From contig JBBPFI010000004.1 of the NCBI GenBank assembly GCA_037974965.1, positions 558,001 through 622,000 of the forward strand: 64,000 nucleotides of DNA, read 5' to 3'. The stretch comes from Dacryopinax spathularia. Lineage: Eukaryota > Basidiomycota > Dacrymycetes > Dacrymycetales > Dacrymycetaceae. The position numbers were made by a program, and so were the translations under genes. Positions 60,183 to 64,000 of this stretch are shown piece after piece; the stretch's first letter is position 1; each line of letters begins with the position of its first letter. The notes beneath the pieces were generated by a model that was not told where the DNA came from, did not search any database, and was given only the letters and a program-made list of their open reading frames with translations.

Positions 60183-60938
60183 ATGTTCAAAAAGTAAGCC
60201 CGATCGACACCTAAAAGTATAGATGGATGGCTAATGACAGTGCGACAGATTCTCGAAAGAAGACATCGCCTCGCAAACATCCATAAAGTCATCCGCCCAG
60301 CGCGCCATCCGCGCCTCCCTCCTCAAGCAGTTCCCCCTCCTCGCCCAAGGGGAAGGGGACGCCCAAGTGCTCGAGCATATCTGGCCGAAGAAGGAGAACA
60401 TCACGCTCGTGAAGTGTCGGGAACATATTAGTATTTATGCGCTGAAGGGGGAGGTGCTGTGGTTTCAGCATTTTGATGGGCCGTTTTTGCCGAGTTTGAG
60501 GTTGTTGCATAAATGTGCGTCTTCTTCCTCTCCGTCTTTGTCTTCCTGCTTCTCATCCTTTTCTTTGCCCCCTTCTTCTTTTTATCACGATTTCTATTGA
60601 AGGATCTCCGTCCGGAATCGTGGGACTGATGTGGTGTCATAGACCCCCAAATGCTACCCCAAGTCGGCATCGACCGCGGCGCCATCAAATTCCTCCTCTC
60701 CGGCGCCTCGATGATGTGTCCCGGCCTCACCTCCGCCGGTGGAATGCTCCCCCCCGCAGAACACGCCATACCCGAAGGCGCCGTCGTGGCCATCATGGCT
60801 GAGGGGAAGGAACATGCGGCCGGGGTGGGGATTATGAAGATGGGGAGTGAGGAGGTTAAGCGGGCTGGGAAGGGGGTGGCGGTGGAGAGCGTTCATTATT
60901 TGGGGGATGATTTGTGGGGTATGAAGACGATTTCGTGA
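60183..60938 (+). CDS. TMA20: MCTS1/Tma20-type translation factor (PUA domain)
   Basis: Three exons (60183-60193, 60249-60514, 60643-60938) give 190 residues. Tma20/MCT-1 partners with Tma22/DENR to recycle 40S subunits and re-initiate translation. The sequence runs MFKKFSKEDIASQTSIKSSAQRAIR, HIWPKKENITLVKCREHISIYALKGEVLWFQHFDGPFLPSLRLLHKYPQMLPQ, then the PUA domain VGIDRGAIKFLLSGASMMCPGLTSAGG, VAIMAEGKEHAAGVGIMKMGSEEV and YLGDDLWGMKTI. The first exon is only 11 nt (Met-Phe-Lys plus two bases). Confidence 0.94.
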
Positions 60939-61172
60939 GTCACGGGCGGCGAGCGGAGTCGGTGACTCGGGAGATGATGTATGGATGTGGGGTAATGCAA
61001 TACCAGAGTGTACGATATCATCATCATCGTGCCTAACCTCTGGCGCGAGACCCGCAATAACGCGTCTTCCGCAAGATGCGAAATGAATGACTAGAATACA
61101 AGCCCACCAATCATACAAGTAAACAAACCCGCGTCATCTATCCAACATCTCGTCCTCCGAAGCGCGAGGACG

Positions 61173-62030
61173 CTACATATGCGACCCAGCCAACCTCCAA
61201 ATCTCATTGATGTTCTCAGCCCTCGTCCTCCCCTCGTCCCAATCAAACGAATGCACAGTCTTGTCGATGTCCGATCCTTTGCAGCGCGTCAATTGCTGTT
61301 CATCAAGAAAGGAGGTAGGGGCGGGGAGGTGCGACGTACGGATGAGGAGACGGCCTTCAATACCGGGGACGAATTCGAAGCCTAGGTCGTGCATTACTTT
61401 GAGTCGCATCCTGCTTCCCATCAGCACGACTTCCACAGAGAGAAAGCGACGGAGAGAGAGGAAGGGTGTGAAGGGTTGGTGAGGCAGACGCACGCATACG
61501 AATCGACCTCCCACTCCCCCTCCGGGTCCCACGCCTCCACCCTCCCCAGCTCCTCCTTCAGCCTCTCCACCTCCGCCTCCTTCTGCGCGACCGCACTCTC
61601 CTCATCCTTGATGCTCTTCGCGAGCTGGAACTTGGTCGCGTCCGCTGCGATGAGCGACTCGGAGTGTTGTTGTTGGGTGGGGACGTTGGAGGGACGGGTG
61701 GCGGCAGCGCGGGAGGATTCGAGTTGTCTGCTTAGGGCTGCGCACCCCATCAGCATCATCAGCCGCTTCCCACTCTCATCCTTGTCATCTAAAAAGTTGG
61801 ACGAACCTCGTAGAGCAGCCCGGTTCTCGTCCGCCTCCCGCTCCCTCGCAGCCTGACGCGCCTTCATCTTCTCCGTCGCGCTCTTCACCGTCCTCAAATC
61901 GGCATGATAATCAACAAGCGAAATGACCTGGGAGATCACATCACTGTCCCCACTTCATCAGCACCTCTCTCCACAAGATTAGATGAGAAGGGACGTACAT
62001 ATGTTCTTGTACTGTTGCGGAAGGTGCCAT
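61173..62030 (-). CDS. Probable SPC24-like NDC80-complex kinetochore protein
   Basis: Five exons (61999-62030, 61807-61943, 61494-61737, 61340-61410, 61173-61276) give 195 residues. After MAPSATVQEHIDVISQVISLVDYHADLRTVKSATEKM comes a coiled coil with Glu/Arg/Lys (AREREADENRAALR, ALSRQLESSR, KSIKDEESAVAQKEAEVERLKEELGRVEAW). The C-terminal globular piece reads YAMRLKVMHDLGFEFVPGIEGRLLIRSDIDKTVHSFDWDEGRTRAENINEIWRLA. Short coiled coil plus a compact RWD domain with the L[RK]L+-[YHM]..LG[FI] start and [NY]xxW end is the SPC24 plan. Identity is moderate evidence only, since the RWD domain is poorly conserved. NUF2 lies elsewhere in the window. Confidence 0.6.
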
Positions 62031-62595
62031 GGTCGTCGTCGACTTGCAAAGAGCGCTCAACGTCGTCGCCTTCGACGCGCGGGGTAGGGCACGTGACCTG
62101 GAGGAACATCTGTAAAAACCTGGGGTCCTCATAGCGTGGGGGTCTATACGGGTGCTATGGGTGCTATGCCAAACTGTTCCAGCCGCTTAGTATGCTGTCC
62201 TGGTCTTTCTGACATCAAAATTCACTCGGCTTGTAGTGCAGGCACCATAGAGAGCAATTTCAAGAACTCATGTTGCTTGAATGAGTACCCTTTTGTTTGC
62301 TATGAGCGCTATGTTGCGACTATATGAACGGCACTTGCGCAATGGGGGCTATGGTCGTTATGTAGCTTATTTAAGGCTACATAGCTGCTCAGGGTTTTTA
62401 CTGATGAAGTAACAGCGCAGATCCGGCGACACGTGCAACCGGCACGGGGACCGGAGGCGGGACCCTATGAGTTCGGGAGAGCGCCGAGATGATGGCGCGT
62501 TATTAGAACACTGAGCTGCGGGGAATGATCGTTGACTTTCTACTTTCCTACCATTTACTTGCCTCTAAAAGAAAGTGGACTGAGAGGCAGAGAGG
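62031..62595. promoter_or_regulatory. Divergent region between the SPC24-like gene and the MIT-domain gene
   Basis: About 565 bases. The word gtgctatg repeats at about 62151-62168, and a small hairpin tatgtagc / gctacata lies around 62360-62385. No gene is seen. Confidence 0.4.
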
Positions 62596-64000
62596 ATGAG
62601 CTCACCAGGATCACCTTCAAGACCACGCATAGCCGACCTAATAGAACAACAACGGACCCAAACAGCGCTCGAGACCGTCAGTCCCGCTCCCACTCTCCTA
62701 CTCCCACATTTCAAGCTGCGGGCGCTTAACTTGAGAGCAGGGCCACGACCACGCCGCCCGAGCAGAAGGATACGAGCGCTCACGGGAGTATGAAGCCGCT
62801 GCGGAATGGGCGAGGAAGGCGAGTGAGAGTTATGCGAGGGCTGCTGAGGGGGTTAGGGTTGCTGATGCCAGCGTGCGTCTTTCTCTTCCTTTCCCCTTAG
62901 CTCACACCGAATCTCACATATGAGTGATGGGTAGGTGAAGGCAACTATGATTAAATTGCAGGAAGAATGGGCTAGACGGGCAAAGGACTTGCAGAGAAAG
63001 GCGGATCATGCATCGCGCCAAGGTTCCCGGTCCTCGTCCCTATCGAGGGGCCAGTCAACATCGCGAGAACGAACTGGACCACACTCTCAAGAAATATCGG
63101 CCACAGACCAGAATCACCCAAACGGTAGTGAGGTCAGGGGCAATGTACCGTCGCGAGGTCGTGCGGGCGGAGGAGAAGTAGCAGGTTCGCCACATTACGT
63201 TTCCTCCTCACTCGTCATGCAGCGAGCTCACAGCCCTCACCACAGATTCCCAGACCACGTCCACGTCAATGACGCTCATCCCGCCGGGAGAGTCGTTCCT
63301 CATGCTTTCCAGTACCGTACGTCCCCTTTCCTCCAGAAAACTTTCAGAGACTTTGTGAGACCACACTTCTGCCACTTTCCACCTTTCCTTCAGGAAGGAT
63401 ACTTATACCCCCTTCTTTCCCTCTCTCCCTCCCCCACTCGCTCACTTTCCCCCTGGTCCGCTCATCGGCTCGCCCGCTCACTTCACCTTTCGCTCGATCC
63501 CCACCTCGTCTGCTCACGTACGTGCGCAGGACCCGCAAGACCCCTTCAACCAATTCTGGACCATCCTCCAAGGTATGCTCGAGAACCTCTCCGCGCCCGT
63601 AGCGTGGGCCACTGTGCCGCTGAACGGCGAGGCGCCTTCAGCTGAACATCTTTCCACTAGCTTGACTCCTTCGATTCCTTCGACGGCTGCGAGGGCTACG
63701 CAGGCTGCTATGTCTGGTGCTGCGGTGTCCGCTTCTTCTGCTTCTTCTGCGGATAGCGAGGGTGTTCGGACTGTCACGCCGAAGGAGAGGGGCGGTGGGA
63801 CCGTCACGCCCAAGGAGAAGAAAGCAGGTGTGAATGGTACCAAGGTGAAGGAGACGAAGGGGAGGGCCGTGGTGCCGAACAGTGATGAATGTATGTCCGC
63901 TTTCCGCATTTCTCCAGGGCCTGGCTGACGCATTCTGTCCAGCTGAGACGTTCTCCGACTCTGGCGATGATTTCTTCGTCGTCGCGCCCTACTTTTCCAA
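62596..64000 (+). CDS. MIT-domain protein, Atg38/NRBF2-like layout, truncated by window end
   Basis: Several exons are read: MSSPGSPSRPRIADLIEQQRTQTALET, then GHDHAARAEGYERSREYEAAAEWARKASESYARAAEGV plus VKATMIKLQEEWARRAKDLQRKA, which looks like a MIT three-helix bundle, then a Ser/Arg/Gly-rich linker, DPFNQFWTILQGMLENLSAPVAWATVPLN, and SETFSDSGDDFFVVAPYF at the window edge. MIT proteins sort at endosomes or join the autophagy PI3K complex; an N-terminal MIT followed by a DPF..FW...LS.P.A block is what I would expect for Atg38/NRBF2-like proteins in basidiomycetes, but this is inference. The frame through about 63150-63330 is uncertain because a short intron there seems to be needed. The 3' end lies beyond 64000. 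Confidence 0.6.

Noticed and set aside
62151-62168. Tandem gtgctatg as a minisatellite
   Set aside because: Only two to three copies; too short to be called a repeat array.

Overview
The window is nuclear DNA of a filamentous basidiomycete, most likely Agaricomycotina. The grounds are gene density, protein-coding genes broken by many short introns (mostly 45-75 nt) with donors of the GTACGT/GTGCGT/GTAAGT type, pyrimidine-rich leaders, a secreted aspartic protease cut into very small exons, and single copies of typical fungal genes (SKT5/CHS4, CBP4, GCS1, JHD1, SIP5). I cannot fix the genus. No prokaryotic, organellar, viral or LTR sequence was recognised, and there are no rRNA genes, tRNA genes or CRISPR arrays.

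Layout. 1-5.0 kb is the least orderly part: a multi-exon aspartic protease (minus strand), then a 577-bp non-autonomous Mutator-like DNA transposon with a 10-bp target duplication. 5.6-12.9 kb carries a disordered protein and a Jsn1/Puf-type RNA-binding protein with two RRMs and Pumilio repeats. 13.2-20.3 kb holds CBP4, glucosylceramide synthase, histone H1, a PTRHD1-like peptidyl-tRNA hydrolase and a zinc alcohol/formaldehyde dehydrogenase. 21.5-31.5 kb holds SIP5, a SERCA calcium pump, an unnamed small acylated protein and MutY (MUTYH). 31.5-36.4 kb holds an unassigned coiled-coil protein and a TEA/ATTS transcription factor. 37.7-38.15 kb is a cluster of long perfect palindromes in AT-rich DNA. 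38.8-46 kb holds guanine deaminase, an ING PHD-finger protein, NUF2 and PNKP. 46-56 kb holds SKT5, a KDM2/JHD1 demethylase, an RGG-box protein, a CHORD-CS co-chaperone and GALT. 56-64 kb holds a small nuclear-looking protein, a beta-propeller lactonase, a histidine phosphatase, MCTS1/TMA20, a probable SPC24 and a MIT-domain protein cut by the window end.

Functionally this is a housekeeping segment, not a pathway cluster. Some themes recur: chromatin (H1, ING, JHD1), DNA repair (MUTYH, PNKP), the NDC80 kinetochore complex (NUF2 and probable SPC24), cell wall and membrane lipids (SKT5, GCS1), and RNA or translation (Puf/RRM protein, PTRHD1, MCTS1, RGG protein). Exon boundaries were deduced by hand from GT-AG (twice GC-AG) sites, frame continuity and family motifs. 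Total spliced lengths were checked to be multiples of three for most genes.

The most unusual signals are (1) a recurring palindrome, GCATATATGCG and close variants, lying in introns of many unrelated genes, often next to the 5' splice site; (2) the stacked palindromes at 37.7-38.15 kb; (3) the TIR transposon with sub-terminal repeats; (4) micro-exons, including a 17-nt exon that carries a catalytic aspartate; and (5) a last SKT5 intron whose removal alone creates a farnesylation (CaaX) signal. I found no clear novel defence, toxin or biosynthetic system.
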